NCBI RefSeq assembly: GCF_018687935.1
Contig: NZ_CP061308.1
Span: 118,048-182,047 of the forward strand
Length of the DNA: 64,000 nt
Source of the DNA: Polynucleobacter sp. JS-JIR-5-A7
Lineage (GTDB): Bacteria > Pseudomonadota > Gammaproteobacteria > Burkholderiales > Burkholderiaceae
Reading direction: 5' to 3'
A program made the translations under genes and the position numbers. This document shows, one piece after another, positions 42,981 to 52,102 of the stretch; the stretch's first letter is position 1, and every line of letters starts with the position of its first letter. The notes under the pieces were generated by a model. The model was not told the DNA's origin, did not search any database, and saw only the letters and a program-made list of their open reading frames with translations.

Positions 42981-44050
42981 CCAAACCCTCAATATTAGTC
43001 ATGGCTGGCGGTACTGGTGGGCATATCTTCCCAGGCCTTGCTGTGGCTGAATATTTGCGGATATGTGGTTGGAATGTGTCATGGCTGGGTAATCAAAGTG
43101 GCATGGAATATCGGCTCGTGAAGTCTTGTGATTTTCCGTTTGAGGCAGTCGAGTTTGGCGGTTTGCGTGGTAAGGGCTTGAAAGCTAAGCTCATGCTGCC
43201 GATTAATTTGGTACGAGCATGCTTTCAGAGCTGGAAGATCATGCGCCGTTTAAAGCCAAGCGTTGTTTTGGGGATGGGTGGATACATTACCTTCCCGGGT
43301 GGCTTGGTGACAAAATTCTTGAAGCGACCATTGGTACTACATGAATCAAACTCTGTAGCGGGAAGCGCTAATCGTGCGCTGACAAAAATTGCCATGCGCA
43401 CCTTAACAGGCTTTCCTAACACCATGGAAAAGGCAGAGTGGGTTGGTAATCCTATTCGTGAGGAATTTGACCACATACAAAAACCAGATCTACGTTATCA
43501 GCAACGCCAAGGCCCCTTATCTATTTTAGTTGTTGGGGGTAGTTTGGGGGCAGCAGCGCTAAATGAAAATATTCCAGCTGCGTTAGCGTTGATACCAAAA
43601 AATGCTCGACCAACAGTGATCCACCAAGCGGGTGATAAGCATTTAGTTGATTTACAAAAACGTTATGCGGAGTGTGGCGTTGAGGCTGATATTCGTCCGT
43701 TCATTGACGATATGCCAACTGCGTATGCACAGGCGGATTTAGTGATTTGTCGATCTGGTGCAATGACAGTTTCAGAGTTGGCAGCATGCGGTGTGGCTTC
43801 TTGCTTGATTCCCTTCCCCTATGCGATTGATGATCATCAAACCGCTAATGCCAAATTTTTATCAGATGCTAATGCAGCAGTCCTGTTACCTCAGCAATAT
43901 CTCAATCCTCAGGATTTAGCTTTGATGATTCAAAACTTCAATCGTGATGATCTTCAAGAAATGGCCATGCGTGCTCATGCATTGGCTAAGCCACATGCAA
44001 CTCAGCGCGTAGCTGAAGTGTGTGCTGATTGTGCGGGGGTGGGCGTATGA
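42977..44050 (+). CDS. murG: Lipid II synthase MurG
   Basis: Inner-face membrane-associated GT-B enzyme that adds GlcNAc to lipid I. The 357-aa product has the N-terminal VMAGGTGGHIFPGLAVAEYL, MGGYITFPGGL, VVGGSLGAAALNENIP and the UDP-GlcNAc-binding VICRSGAMTVSELAACGVASCLIPFPYAIDDHQ segment. It starts with GTG inside the ftsW stop (GTGA). Confidence 0.97.
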   Translation: MTKPSILVMAGGTGGHIFPGLAVAEYLRICGWNVSWLGNQSGMEYRLVKSCDFPFEAVEFGGLRGKGLKAKLMLPINLVRACFQSWKIMRRLKPSVVLGMGGYITFPGGLVTKFLKRPLVLHESNSVAGSANRALTKIAMRTLTGFPNTMEKAEWVGNPIREEFDHIQKPDLRYQQRQGPLSILVVGGSLGAAALNENIPAALALIPKNARPTVIHQAGDKHLVDLQKRYAECGVEADIRPFIDDMPTAYAQADLVICRSGAMTVSELAACGVASCLIPFPYAIDDHQTANAKFLSDANAAVLLPQQYLNPQDLALMIQNFNRDDLQEMAMRAHALAKPHATQRVAEVCADCAGVGV

Positions 44051-45483
44051 AACATATCGTTCAACAAATTCATTTCATTGGTATTGGCGGCGCCGGTATG
44101 AGCGGTATCGCCGAAGTACTTTTGAATTTGGGCTATCAAGTCTCGGGCTCTGATTTAGCCGAGAGCGTTACAACGAAGCGCTTAAAAGACTTGGGCGCGG
44201 TGATTCATATTGGACATGATCCAAAAAATGTAGGTACTGCAGAAGCGGTGGTTATTTCTACGGCAGTGGCTGGGAATAATCCTGAGGTATTGGCTGCACG
44301 CGCAGCAAAAATTCCTGTGATCCAGCGTGCTGTGATGTTGGGTGAGTTAATGCGTTTGAAGCAAGGCATTGCGATTGCTGGCACGCATGGCAAGACAACG
44401 ACAACAAGTTTAGTAGCCTCCGTACTGGCTGAGGGCGGCCTGGATCCAACCTTTGTGATTGGTGGCAAGCTGAATTCTGCTGGTGCCAATGCCCGTTTAG
44501 GCCAGGGTGATTTTATTGTCGTTGAAGCGGATGAATCCGATGCTTCGTTCTTACAACTATTCCCCGCAATGGAAGTAGTGACCAATATTGATGCTGATCA
44601 TATGGACACGTATCAGCACGATATGGCGAGATTGAAACAAGCTTTCGTGCAATTTATCCAGCGGATGCCTTTTTATGGCGTAGCTGTTTTATGTATTGAT
44701 GATGCAAATGTACGCGACATCATTCCTTTTGTTTCGCAGCCTGTATTACGCTATGGCCTCTCAGAAGATGCAGACATTCGTGCAAGCAATATTCGTGCTG
44801 ATGGCACCAGCATGCACTTTACGGTTGAGCGTCGTACTGTTCGGCGTCATGGCAACAAACCTGGACCACTCAACGTAACGCTGAATTTGCCTGGCTTGCA
44901 TAACGTGCGAAATGCGCTTGCGGCAATTGGTATTGCTACTGAATTGGGTGTTGGCGATGAAGCGATCACAAAAGCACTATCTGAATTTGGCGGTGTTGGT
45001 CGACGTTTCCAGCGTTATGGCGAGCTTCCACTTGCCTCTGGAGGGAGTTTTACTTTGATCGATGACTATGGTCATCACCCGGTAGAGATGGCTGCTACTT
45101 TAGCCGCAGCACGTGGCGCATTTCCAGGTCGTCGCTTAGTTCTCGCATTCCAGCCACATCGCTTTACAAGAACACGGGATTGTTTTGGTGAATTTGTACA
45201 AGTAATTCGAAATTTTGATGCTTTGGTATTAACCGAGGTTTATCCCGCTGGAGAGGCGAAGATTCCAGGCGCAGATGGTAAGAGTTTGATGAAAGCTACT
45301 TTAGCTGAAGAGAAAAATTCGAAAGCACCACTCAATTCTTCCGCAGTGGTATTTGCATCCAATGTTGCTGAGATGCCAGAAAAATTAAGTCAAGTTTTAA
45401 AAGATGGGGATGTATTAATTACGATGGGCGCGGGTTCAATTTCTGCTTTGCCTCACACCTTGTCGGAGGCAAAAAATGTCTGA
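44047..45483 (+). CDS. murC: UDP-MurNAc:L-alanine ligase MurC
   Basis: First amino-acid addition in the peptide stem of peptidoglycan. The 478-aa protein has HFIGIGGAGMSGIAEVLLNLG, the P-loop IAGTHGKTTTTSLVA, VVEADESDASFLQL and the C-terminal DDYGHHPVEMAATLAAAR. I chose the ATG at 44047, which overlaps the murG stop (ATGA); the frame is open a few codons further upstream inside murG. Confidence 0.97.
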   Translation: MKHIVQQIHFIGIGGAGMSGIAEVLLNLGYQVSGSDLAESVTTKRLKDLGAVIHIGHDPKNVGTAEAVVISTAVAGNNPEVLAARAAKIPVIQRAVMLGELMRLKQGIAIAGTHGKTTTTSLVASVLAEGGLDPTFVIGGKLNSAGANARLGQGDFIVVEADESDASFLQLFPAMEVVTNIDADHMDTYQHDMARLKQAFVQFIQRMPFYGVAVLCIDDANVRDIIPFVSQPVLRYGLSEDADIRASNIRADGTSMHFTVERRTVRRHGNKPGPLNVTLNLPGLHNVRNALAAIGIATELGVGDEAITKALSEFGGVGRRFQRYGELPLASGGSFTLIDDYGHHPVEMAATLAAARGAFPGRRLVLAFQPHRFTRTRDCFGEFVQVIRNFDALVLTEVYPAGEAKIPGADGKSLMKATLAEEKNSKAPLNSSAVVFASNVAEMPEKLSQVLKDGDVLITMGAGSISALPHTLSEAKNV

Positions 45484-46483
45484 GCATATTCTCAGCGCAT
45501 GGGGTGGCCGTGTTAAATCAAGGCTAGCAAGCTTAGATGTGAAGTCTCTCGGTCGAGTAGGAGTTTTGCTTGGCGGGCGCTCTGGTGAGCGTGAAATTTC
45601 TTTGTTGTCTGGCAATGGTGTGCTGCAAGCCCTTCTATCTAAGGGAGTTGACGCCCATGGCTTTGATCCAGGATTGCGTAATCCGACAGAATTAGTTTCT
45701 GAGAAATTTGATCGTATTTTTATTTCCTTGCATGGTCGATATGGTGAGGATGGAACTATTCAAGGCTTGCTAGATCTACTTGATTTACCTTATACCGGTA
45801 GTGGTGTCTTGGCATCAGCCTTAGCAATTGACAAGATTGTCACTAAGCAAGTGTGGATTAGTAATGGGCTCGCTACTCCTGAATTTGAAGAGTTAACTGC
45901 CAACAGTGACTGGAATGCAGTAGTGAAGCATCTTGGTTTACCTTTGATTGTGAAGCCTGCTCATGAAGGATCTTCACTCGGTTTAACCAAAGTGCAATCC
46001 GTCGATGAATTACCGGCTGCTTATCAATTGGCTGCAGGACTGGACAAGAAGGTCATTGCAGAAACATGCATCATTGGTGATGAGTTGACTTGCCCCTTAG
46101 TTGGTCAGGGTAGCAATGCCGAAGCTTTGCCAGTAATCAAAATTATTCCGCCGCAAGCCAATTACGATTTCCATAACAAATATTTTTCAGATGAAACGCA
46201 GTACCTATGTCCCACTGGACTTGCTTCAGAAGTAAACGAGCGAGTTCAAGCACTGGCTTTGGCTGCCTATAAAGCACTCGGTTGCCGTACCTGGGGTCGC
46301 GCCGATGTGATGTTAGATCAAAAAACCGGCAAACCTTATTTGCTTGAAATGAATACCTCTCCGGGCATGACTTCCCATTCTTTGGTGCCAATGGCTGCAA
46401 AAGCTGCCGGCATTGACTATGCAGATTTAGTTCTTTGGTTACTCAGTCAAACCTTAGAACAAAAAGAAGGCGCCCTTGCATGA
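45476..46483 (+). CDS. ddl: D-alanine:D-alanine ligase
   Basis: ATP-grasp enzyme that makes the D-Ala-D-Ala used by MurF. The 335-aa protein has VGVLLGGRSGEREISLLSGNGV, SLHGRYGEDGTIQGLLDLL, KPAHEGSSLGLTKV, the WGRADVML metal-binding strand and EMNTSPGMTSHSLVP. Position corresponds to ddlB of other dcw clusters. It overlaps murC by 8 bp and ftsQ by 4 bp. Confidence 0.96.
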   Translation: MSEHILSAWGGRVKSRLASLDVKSLGRVGVLLGGRSGEREISLLSGNGVLQALLSKGVDAHGFDPGLRNPTELVSEKFDRIFISLHGRYGEDGTIQGLLDLLDLPYTGSGVLASALAIDKIVTKQVWISNGLATPEFEELTANSDWNAVVKHLGLPLIVKPAHEGSSLGLTKVQSVDELPAAYQLAAGLDKKVIAETCIIGDELTCPLVGQGSNAEALPVIKIIPPQANYDFHNKYFSDETQYLCPTGLASEVNERVQALALAAYKALGCRTWGRADVMLDQKTGKPYLLEMNTSPGMTSHSLVPMAAKAAGIDYADLVLWLLSQTLEQKEGALA

Positions 46484-47337
46484 GTAATTTCATGGACCGG
46501 TTCGGTGAAATTTTCGGCATGTTGATATCACCACTCTGGAATCATCCAGATCGGATGCAAAAGCTCAGTCGTTTCTTAATGAGTTGCTTCGTATTAATGA
46601 TGGTGCTAGGGGCCTTGGTGTGGCTTAGTCAGCGCCCCGTATTTGCGCTAAAGCAAATTCAGATTGAACCAGTTGCTGGTCAAACACTAAAACACATTAA
46701 TAAAGCCATTGTGAAGCGGCAGGTTTATGAAACTGTGCAGGGAAACTTCTTTAGTGTGCGTCTTGAGGAAGTAAAGCGCGGCTTTGAAAGTATGCCGTGG
46801 GTACGCCATGCCAATGTGCGCCGAGTTTGGCCTAACGGTTTGATTGTGAGTATTGAAGAACAGAAACCATTTGGTACATGGGGCGGTTCCGATAGTCATG
46901 TGCTAATTAACAATCACGGAGAAATTTTTGCTGGTCGCATTTCTGAGATTAGTGATGACATTCGATTGGTCGATTTCTATGGTCCGGATGATGCGAGTAA
47001 GGAAGTGATGAGTCTTTATGAGCGATCCAATAACTGGTTTAAACCTTGGGGTGCTGAGGTTGTCAGTCTTGCCTTGACTGAGCGCTATGCCTGGCATATC
47101 AAGCTATCCAACGGTATGAGAGTTGAATTTGGGCGTGATGAAGAGAATTCAGACAAAACATTAACGGAAGAGCGCATTGCGCGCCTCTTTAAATATTGGC
47201 CACAAGTGCAAGAAAAGTGGGCCAACCGAATTGATGCCGTGGATTTACGTTATCCCAATGGTTTTGCAGTTCATCTGGCATCTGCAAGTGTGAAAAAGAA
47301 TGATGTTGATGGCAAGAAAAGTGAGTTGAAGCAATGA
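46480..47337 (+). CDS. ftsQ: Cell division protein FtsQ
   Basis: Bitopic divisome protein that holds FtsB and FtsL. The 285-aa product has a cytoplasmic N-terminus of about 25 residues, a TM helix (FLMSCFVLMMVLGALVWLS), the POTRA domain (PVFALKQIQIEPVAG to NLIVSIEEQKP-like region) and the beta domain with a C-terminal LRYPNGFAVHLAS. The ATG at 46480 overlaps the ddl stop; the frame is open upstream to 46435, which would lie inside ddl. Confidence 0.95.
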   Translation: MSNFMDRFGEIFGMLISPLWNHPDRMQKLSRFLMSCFVLMMVLGALVWLSQRPVFALKQIQIEPVAGQTLKHINKAIVKRQVYETVQGNFFSVRLEEVKRGFESMPWVRHANVRRVWPNGLIVSIEEQKPFGTWGGSDSHVLINNHGEIFAGRISEISDDIRLVDFYGPDDASKEVMSLYERSNNWFKPWGAEVVSLALTERYAWHIKLSNGMRVEFGRDEENSDKTLTEERIARLFKYWPQVQEKWANRIDAVDLRYPNGFAVHLASASVKKNDVDGKKSELKQ

Positions 47338-47347
47338 AGGAATGGGA

Positions 47348-48577
47348 ATGAGTAAAGACAATCGCGACCTATTGGTTGGTTTAGATATTGGAACCTCCAA
47401 GGTGGTTGCCTTAGTTGCTGAATTAGCACCCGATGGCAAATTTAATGTGGTGGGTGTTGGTCAAACTTCTTCAAAAGGGTTGAAGAAGGGCGTTGTCGTC
47501 AACATTGAAGCTACTGTTCAATCGATTCAGAAGGCTTTAGAAGAAGCCGAGATCATGGCTGATCGTCAAATCGTTCAGGCCTTTACGGGTATCGCAGGTA
47601 ACCATATTGTGAGTTTCAACTCGAGTGGTATGGTGGCTATCCGCGATAAAGAAGTTACCGCAGGTGATGTGGAGCGCGTTCTAGAGACAGCCAAAGCAAT
47701 CAACATTCCAACGGATCAACAAATTTTGCACATTCTTGTTCAAGAATTCATTATCGATGGACAGGAAGATGTTCGCGAACCGATTGGGATGAGCGGCCTT
47801 CGCTTAGAAGTCAAAGTACATATTGTTACGGGTGCGGTAAGTGCCGCACAAAATATTGTGAAGTGTGTGCGTCGCTGCGGTCTTGAAGTCAATGACCTCA
47901 TTTTGCAGCCTTTGGCCTCGAGCCTGGCAGTCTTAACTGAAGATGAAAAAGAGCTTGGTGTTGTCTTGGTGGATATTGGTGGCGGCACAACTGATATTGC
48001 AATCTATTGCCAAGGATCGATTCGTCATACAGCGGTAATTCCTATTGCTGGTGATCAAATCACCAATGACATCGCGATGGCATTACGTACGCCAACAATT
48101 GATGCCGAAGATTTAAAGATTGCTCACGGTATTGCACGTCAAGAAATGGCCGATCCAACCGCCATGATCGATGTCCCTGGTATGGGTGATCGTGACCCAC
48201 GGCCAATGTCCAAACAAGCTTTAGCTGCGGTGATCGAGCCGCGGGTTGAAGAGCTATTTACTTTGGTTAGAGGAGTTGTGCGTGATTCTGGCTATGAAGA
48301 CATGGTTTCTTCTGGAATTGTTTTGACTGGCGGTACTTCATTGATGCCAGGAATGGTTGAGCTAGCCGAGCAAGTGTTCTTAAGACCGGCTCGTATTGGC
48401 ACTCCAGAATATCGCGGTCATTTGCATGAGGTCTTACGTAGTCCGAGATTTGCTACCAGCATCGGTTTATTAATGGAAGGTCAGGTGCAGTTATTGCGTG
48501 GCCGCCGTTTTTCTCAATCAGGCGCGTTGCAAGGTGTGATGTCACGCATGAAGGAATGGTTTGCAGGAAATTTTTAA
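47348..48577 (+). CDS. ftsA: Cell division protein FtsA
   Basis: Actin-like ATPase that tethers FtsZ to the membrane. The 409-aa protein has the phosphate-1 loop LLVGLDIGTSKVVALVAE, the 1C domain, VVLVDIGGGTTDIAIY (phosphate 2), VLTGGTSLMPGMVELAE and the C-terminal amphipathic helix MSRMKEWFAGNF. I chose the ATG at 47348 because AAGGA then lies at good spacing; an earlier ATG at 47342 sits directly on that site. Confidence 0.97.
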   Translation: MSKDNRDLLVGLDIGTSKVVALVAELAPDGKFNVVGVGQTSSKGLKKGVVVNIEATVQSIQKALEEAEIMADRQIVQAFTGIAGNHIVSFNSSGMVAIRDKEVTAGDVERVLETAKAINIPTDQQILHILVQEFIIDGQEDVREPIGMSGLRLEVKVHIVTGAVSAAQNIVKCVRRCGLEVNDLILQPLASSLAVLTEDEKELGVVLVDIGGGTTDIAIYCQGSIRHTAVIPIAGDQITNDIAMALRTPTIDAEDLKIAHGIARQEMADPTAMIDVPGMGDRDPRPMSKQALAAVIEPRVEELFTLVRGVVRDSGYEDMVSSGIVLTGGTSLMPGMVELAEQVFLRPARIGTPEYRGHLHEVLRSPRFATSIGLLMEGQVQLLRGRRFSQSGALQGVMSRMKEWFAGNF

Positions 48578-48624
48578 GTTTTTCGTCGTCGTCAATGTAG
48601 TCCGTTTTTTACCTAGGAGGGTAT

Positions 48625-49965
48625 ATGGAATTTGAAATGTTAGATCAAGAAACAGCCGGTAAAACCATTATTAAAGTGGTTGGAGTCGGTGGGGCTGGTG
48701 GTAATGCAGTCCAGCACATGATCCGTCGCGGTGTCAATGGCGTAGAGTTCATTTGCATGAACACCGATGCTGGCGCATTACAGCGCTCTGAGGCATCTGT
48801 GAATTTGCAACTGGGCTCTAGCGGATTGGGTGCGGGCGCTAAACCAGAAATTGGTGCAGCTTCTGCAGAAGAAGCTCGTGCACGTATTGCTGATGTATTG
48901 CAAGGTGCACATATGGTGTTTATCACTGCTGGTATGGGTGGCGGCACTGGAACAGGTGCGGCACCTATCGTTGCTCAAGTGGCAAAAGAAATGGGCATTT
49001 TGACCGTTGGCGTGATTAGTAAGCCATTTGATTTTGAGGGCGTCAAGCGCTTGAAAGTGGCGGAGAATGGGGCAACCGAACTTGAGTCCTATGTGGATTC
49101 ATTGATTGTGGTGCTCAATGAAAAGCTCTTTGAAGTGATGGGTGAAGATGCTGAGTTTGATAAGGCCTTTGCTTGTGCTGATGATGTATTACACAACGCT
49201 GTTTCTGGTATTGCAGAAATCATCAATGTTCAAGGCTTAATTAACGTTGACTTTGAAGACGTGAAGACTGTTATGGGCGAGCAAGGTAAAGCAATGATGG
49301 GAACCGCAACGGTTTCAGGTATGGATCGTGCCCGCTTGGCTGCTGAAGCTGCTGTTGCTTCTCCACTGCTTGAGGGGGTTGATTTATCTGGTGCTCGCGG
49401 CGTTTTGGTCAACATTACTGCCAATCGTTCATTGAAGCTGTCTGAAACACGTGAAGTCATGGCTGCTATTCGTGGATATGCTGCTGATGATGCAACTGTG
49501 ATCTTCGGAACGGTATATGACGAGAGCTTAGGCGATGCATTGCGTGTCACGGTAGTTGCTACTGGCTTGAATAATCCACAAGCCCGCCAAAATCACCAAC
49601 CAGAAGTGGTATGGAGACAAGCGACTGGTACGCATGATGCAATGCCAACGATGGCAGATCTCAATAGCTTTGCTCCTGCTAGTGCATCAGCAGCGATGAG
49701 CAAGGTTAGCTTAGATTCTGCTTTGAGTACTAGCGCGGGTATGGCTTTGACAGGTTCTGGTAGTGCGCCTGCAACAGCTGCGCAACCAGCAAGCAGCGGT
49801 GTTGATTACAGTCAGTATGATTTGCCACGAGTATTTCGTAGCTCTCGTGAGGCAAGCGCTGCACCGACTTTAGGTGCCGATAGCTCCCCTCAAGCAAAGA
49901 CCTTGCTTGATAAAGGGGCTGATTACTATGAAATCCCTGCTTTTTTACGTAAGCAAGCAGATTAA
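48625..49965 (+). CDS. ftsZ: Cell division GTPase FtsZ
   Basis: Tubulin-like GTPase that forms the Z ring. The 446-aa protein has the nucleotide motif GVGGAGGNAVQHM at the N-terminus, the tubulin signature GGGTGTG at residues 105-111, the T7-loop region (NVDFEDVKTVM), and a long linker rich in A and S (about residues 330-420) before the conserved C-terminal peptide YEIPAFLRKQ, which binds FtsA and ZapD. AGGAGG precedes the ATG by 5 bp. zapD, at 57547, is in the same window. Confidence 0.98.
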   Translation: MEFEMLDQETAGKTIIKVVGVGGAGGNAVQHMIRRGVNGVEFICMNTDAGALQRSEASVNLQLGSSGLGAGAKPEIGAASAEEARARIADVLQGAHMVFITAGMGGGTGTGAAPIVAQVAKEMGILTVGVISKPFDFEGVKRLKVAENGATELESYVDSLIVVLNEKLFEVMGEDAEFDKAFACADDVLHNAVSGIAEIINVQGLINVDFEDVKTVMGEQGKAMMGTATVSGMDRARLAAEAAVASPLLEGVDLSGARGVLVNITANRSLKLSETREVMAAIRGYAADDATVIFGTVYDESLGDALRVTVVATGLNNPQARQNHQPEVVWRQATGTHDAMPTMADLNSFAPASASAAMSKVSLDSALSTSAGMALTGSGSAPATAAQPASSGVDYSQYDLPRVFRSSREASAAPTLGADSSPQAKTLLDKGADYYEIPAFLRKQAD

Positions 49966-49980
49966 TTGACTGCTTAATAC

Positions 49981-50068
49981 AATAGGTCATTGCGAAATGC
50001 CAGCGCGGCGCCCCTCCGGACGACGAATCCCGCGCTTGCGTTGGCATGCTTACTAACAATTACCTATT
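49981..50068. repeat. 88-bp nested inverted-repeat element between ftsZ and peroxiredoxin
   Basis: Three nested arm pairs can be read: AATAGGTcATTG (49981-49992) with CAATtACCTATT (50057-50068), ATGCCA (49997-50002) with TGGCAT (50042-50047), and GCGCGG (50003-50008) with CCGCGC (50030-50035). The loop is 50009-50029. The core is clearly more GC-rich than its surroundings. It fills nearly all of the ftsZ-peroxiredoxin spacer and ends at the peroxiredoxin ribosome-binding site. It could be a terminator-like structure without a U-tract or a REP/MITE-type repeat; only one copy is seen in this window. Confidence 0.6.
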
Positions 50069-50077
50069 GGAGACATC

Positions 50078-50578
50078 ATGATTGCTGTTGGACAAAAATT
50101 ACCAAATGCTACTCTTTATGAATTTTTTAACGAAGAGACTGAAGGCTGTGCATTAGGGCCTAATGCTTTTGAAGTTGAAAAGCTGATGGCTGGCAAAAAG
50201 ATTGTGATCTTTGCATTGCCTGGCGCCTTTACGCCGACCTGCTCTGCAAAGCATGTCCCTGGATATGTTGAGCACTACGATGCGATTAAAGCAAAGGGTG
50301 TGGATGAGATTTGGTGTATCTCTGTGAATGACCCATTTGTGATGGGCGCATGGGGCCGTGACCAAAAGGTAGGTAAAAAAATTCGCATGTTGGGTGACGG
50401 CAGTGCTGAGTTTACCAAAAAGGTAGGCTCGGAGCTGGATTTGACTGCCCGTGGTTTTGGTGTGCGTTCTGATCGCTATGCCATGATTGTGGAAGATGGC
50501 GTAGTAAAAACTCTGGAGCGCGAAGCGCCAGGTAAATTTGAAGTCAGTGATGCCGCTTCTATTCTGAAAAAACTGTAA
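50078..50578 (+). CDS. Peroxiredoxin, Prx5 (PrxV/TSA-like) family
   Basis: A 166-aa thiol peroxidase that reduces hydrogen peroxide and alkyl peroxides. The peroxidatic cysteine C55 sits in the motif FALPGAFTPTCSAKHVPGY, the Prx5 signature, and there is a conserved arginine in a GVRSDRYAMIV segment. The length fits a Prx5 without a C-terminal glutaredoxin domain. It sits between ftsZ and lpxC, a neighbourhood common in betaproteobacteria; no link to division is shown. GGAG follows the inverted repeat and precedes the ATG. Confidence 0.93.
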   Translation: MIAVGQKLPNATLYEFFNEETEGCALGPNAFEVEKLMAGKKIVIFALPGAFTPTCSAKHVPGYVEHYDAIKAKGVDEIWCISVNDPFVMGAWGRDQKVGKKIRMLGDGSAEFTKKVGSELDLTARGFGVRSDRYAMIVEDGVVKTLEREAPGKFEVSDAASILKKL

Positions 50579-50621
50579 TTCAATTTATTAACTAACCTCC
50601 CCTGAATTTAGAGACGTCATC

Positions 50622-51536
50622 ATGATGAAGCAAAGAACGATTGCCACTCCGGTTAAAACCGTGGGAATTGGTTTGCATTCTGGCAGCAAGGTGACGATCT
50701 CTATTAAACCTGCGCCAGTTGATTCAGGGATTCAGTTTGTCCGTGTTGATACTCCAGAGCAGTCGGTAGTACCCGCAACTGCTTTGGCTGTATGCGATAC
50801 ACGGCTTGCGTCTGTGATCCAAAAAGATGGTGTGAGAGTTTCTACAGTAGAGCACTTGCTCTCGGCTTGTGCTGGCTTAGGTTTGGATAATCTCTTGATT
50901 GAGCTTGATGGTGAAGAAGTCCCCATCATGGATGGAAGTGCTGCTTCATTTCTATTTTTGATTGAATCTGCTGGTATTGTTGAGCAAGCGGCTGCTCGTC
51001 AATTTGTAGTCATTAAAAAACCAGTTGAAGTACGTGATGGCGACAAGCTTGCTCGCCTCGAACCTTTTTTCGGGTTTAAGTTGGATTTCACAATCGACTT
51101 TAAACATCCCGCTGTTGATAAAACGGGTCAGCGATTTATTGTCGATTTTGCAGAGCATGCATATCGTAGTGAAATTGGACGGGCACGCACGTTTGGTTTT
51201 GCTCACGAAGTAGAGGCTCTAAGAGAAATGGGCCTAGCGCGAGGCGGTAGCTTAGATAACGCGATTGTTTTAGATGAGCACCGTATTTTGAATAACGAAG
51301 AACTTCGTTATGAGGATGAGTTTGTGCGCCACAAAATTTTAGATGCGATTGGCGACCTCTACTTAGTAGGTCATCCCATTGTGGGAGCTTATGTTGCTGA
51401 AAAATCAGGTCATGCACTTAATAACGCTTTATTACGTAAGCTCTTGGAAGATCCCAGTTCTTATGAAATTAGCAGCTTTGCTGAAAATAAGGCCCCTGAG
51501 GCTTTCTCTCAAGAAAGCCAACCTTTATTCTTTTGA
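50622..51536 (+). CDS. lpxC: UDP-3-O-acyl-GlcNAc deacetylase LpxC
   Basis: Zn2+ deacetylase for the first committed step of lipid A synthesis. The 304-aa protein has zinc ligands H78 (VSTVEHLLSA), H237 and D241 (RHKILDAIGD), and catalytic H264 (EKSGHALNN). The N-terminus MMKQRTIATPVKTVGIGLHSG matches the MIKQRTL start of the E. coli enzyme, so I kept the first of the two adjacent ATGs. It converges with the DUF721 gene, with 8 bp between stops. Confidence 0.97.
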   Translation: MMKQRTIATPVKTVGIGLHSGSKVTISIKPAPVDSGIQFVRVDTPEQSVVPATALAVCDTRLASVIQKDGVRVSTVEHLLSACAGLGLDNLLIELDGEEVPIMDGSAASFLFLIESAGIVEQAAARQFVVIKKPVEVRDGDKLARLEPFFGFKLDFTIDFKHPAVDKTGQRFIVDFAEHAYRSEIGRARTFGFAHEVEALREMGLARGGSLDNAIVLDEHRILNNEELRYEDEFVRHKILDAIGDLYLVGHPIVGAYVAEKSGHALNNALLRKLLEDPSSYEISSFAENKAPEAFSQESQPLFF

Positions 51537-51544
51537 GTGTTGAA

Positions 51545-52048
51545 TTACTTCGCTTTATGCTGCAGTAATCGCTCTACCGTCTTCCGCAGTTCAGAGTCTG
51601 GAGCAAGCTTTTCTAGTAACTCTTCCCATGATTTTTTAGCAATGGCATTAAAACCTTGGGGTTTGCGATGCTGCTGATCGTTAGCGCGAGGTTTTACTTC
51701 CCACCCTGCGGGCGTTGGCTTCATTTTGACTTTAATAGTGCTGCATTTCAGCCCTAATTTTGATAACTCATTGATTAAGCTAGGTAAATTTTGTTGCAAA
51801 CGACTGGCGATGCTGGCACTACTGACCAGTAAAAAGAGTTCATCTTGGCTTCCAGAGTGCCACCCAGCATCAATTTTGGGGCTGAGATGGCCCAAACCCA
51901 GTTTATCCAGCGCTATTCCTAAGGCGGACTTGATTCTGGCTAGATCTTCGGTCTTAGCCAGTATTCCCCCAAGACCATTGGATTTGCGTAGGTAATCAAG
52001 CCAGTCATAGGCCTTGTGCTTGCGGGATGGTTTAGGGGCAGAGTTCAT
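51545..52048 (-). CDS. DUF721 (DciA-like) protein
   Basis: DciA is the ancestral DnaB helicase operator or loader, a small DUF721 protein found where DnaC is missing. The product has the pattern DELFLLVSSASIASRLQQNLPSLINELS followed by a beta hairpin with LKCSTIKVKMKP, the DUF721 core, plus a helical basic N-terminus and a C-terminal extension. The start is uncertain: I chose the ATG at 52048 (167 aa); in-frame starts exist at 52087 (ATG) and 52096 (TTG), which would leave under 20 bp to the divergent secA ATG. Function is inferred from the family. Confidence 0.72.
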   Translation of the reverse strand: MNSAPKPSRKHKAYDWLDYLRKSNGLGGILAKTEDLARIKSALGIALDKLGLGHLSPKIDAGWHSGSQDELFLLVSSASIASRLQQNLPSLINELSKLGLKCSTIKVKMKPTPAGWEVKPRANDQQHRKPQGFNAIAKKSWEELLEKLAPDSELRKTVERLLQHKAK

Positions 52049-52102
52049 AAAAAATGGGGTTACGGGTGATAAACTCAAGGTCTTCATTTTCTTCAATATC
52101 CC

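Noticed and set aside
51500..51519. Hairpin GGCTTTC/GAAAGCC inside the end of lpxC as terminator
   Set aside because: It is followed by only a broken T-run and lies in coding sequence; too weak to call.
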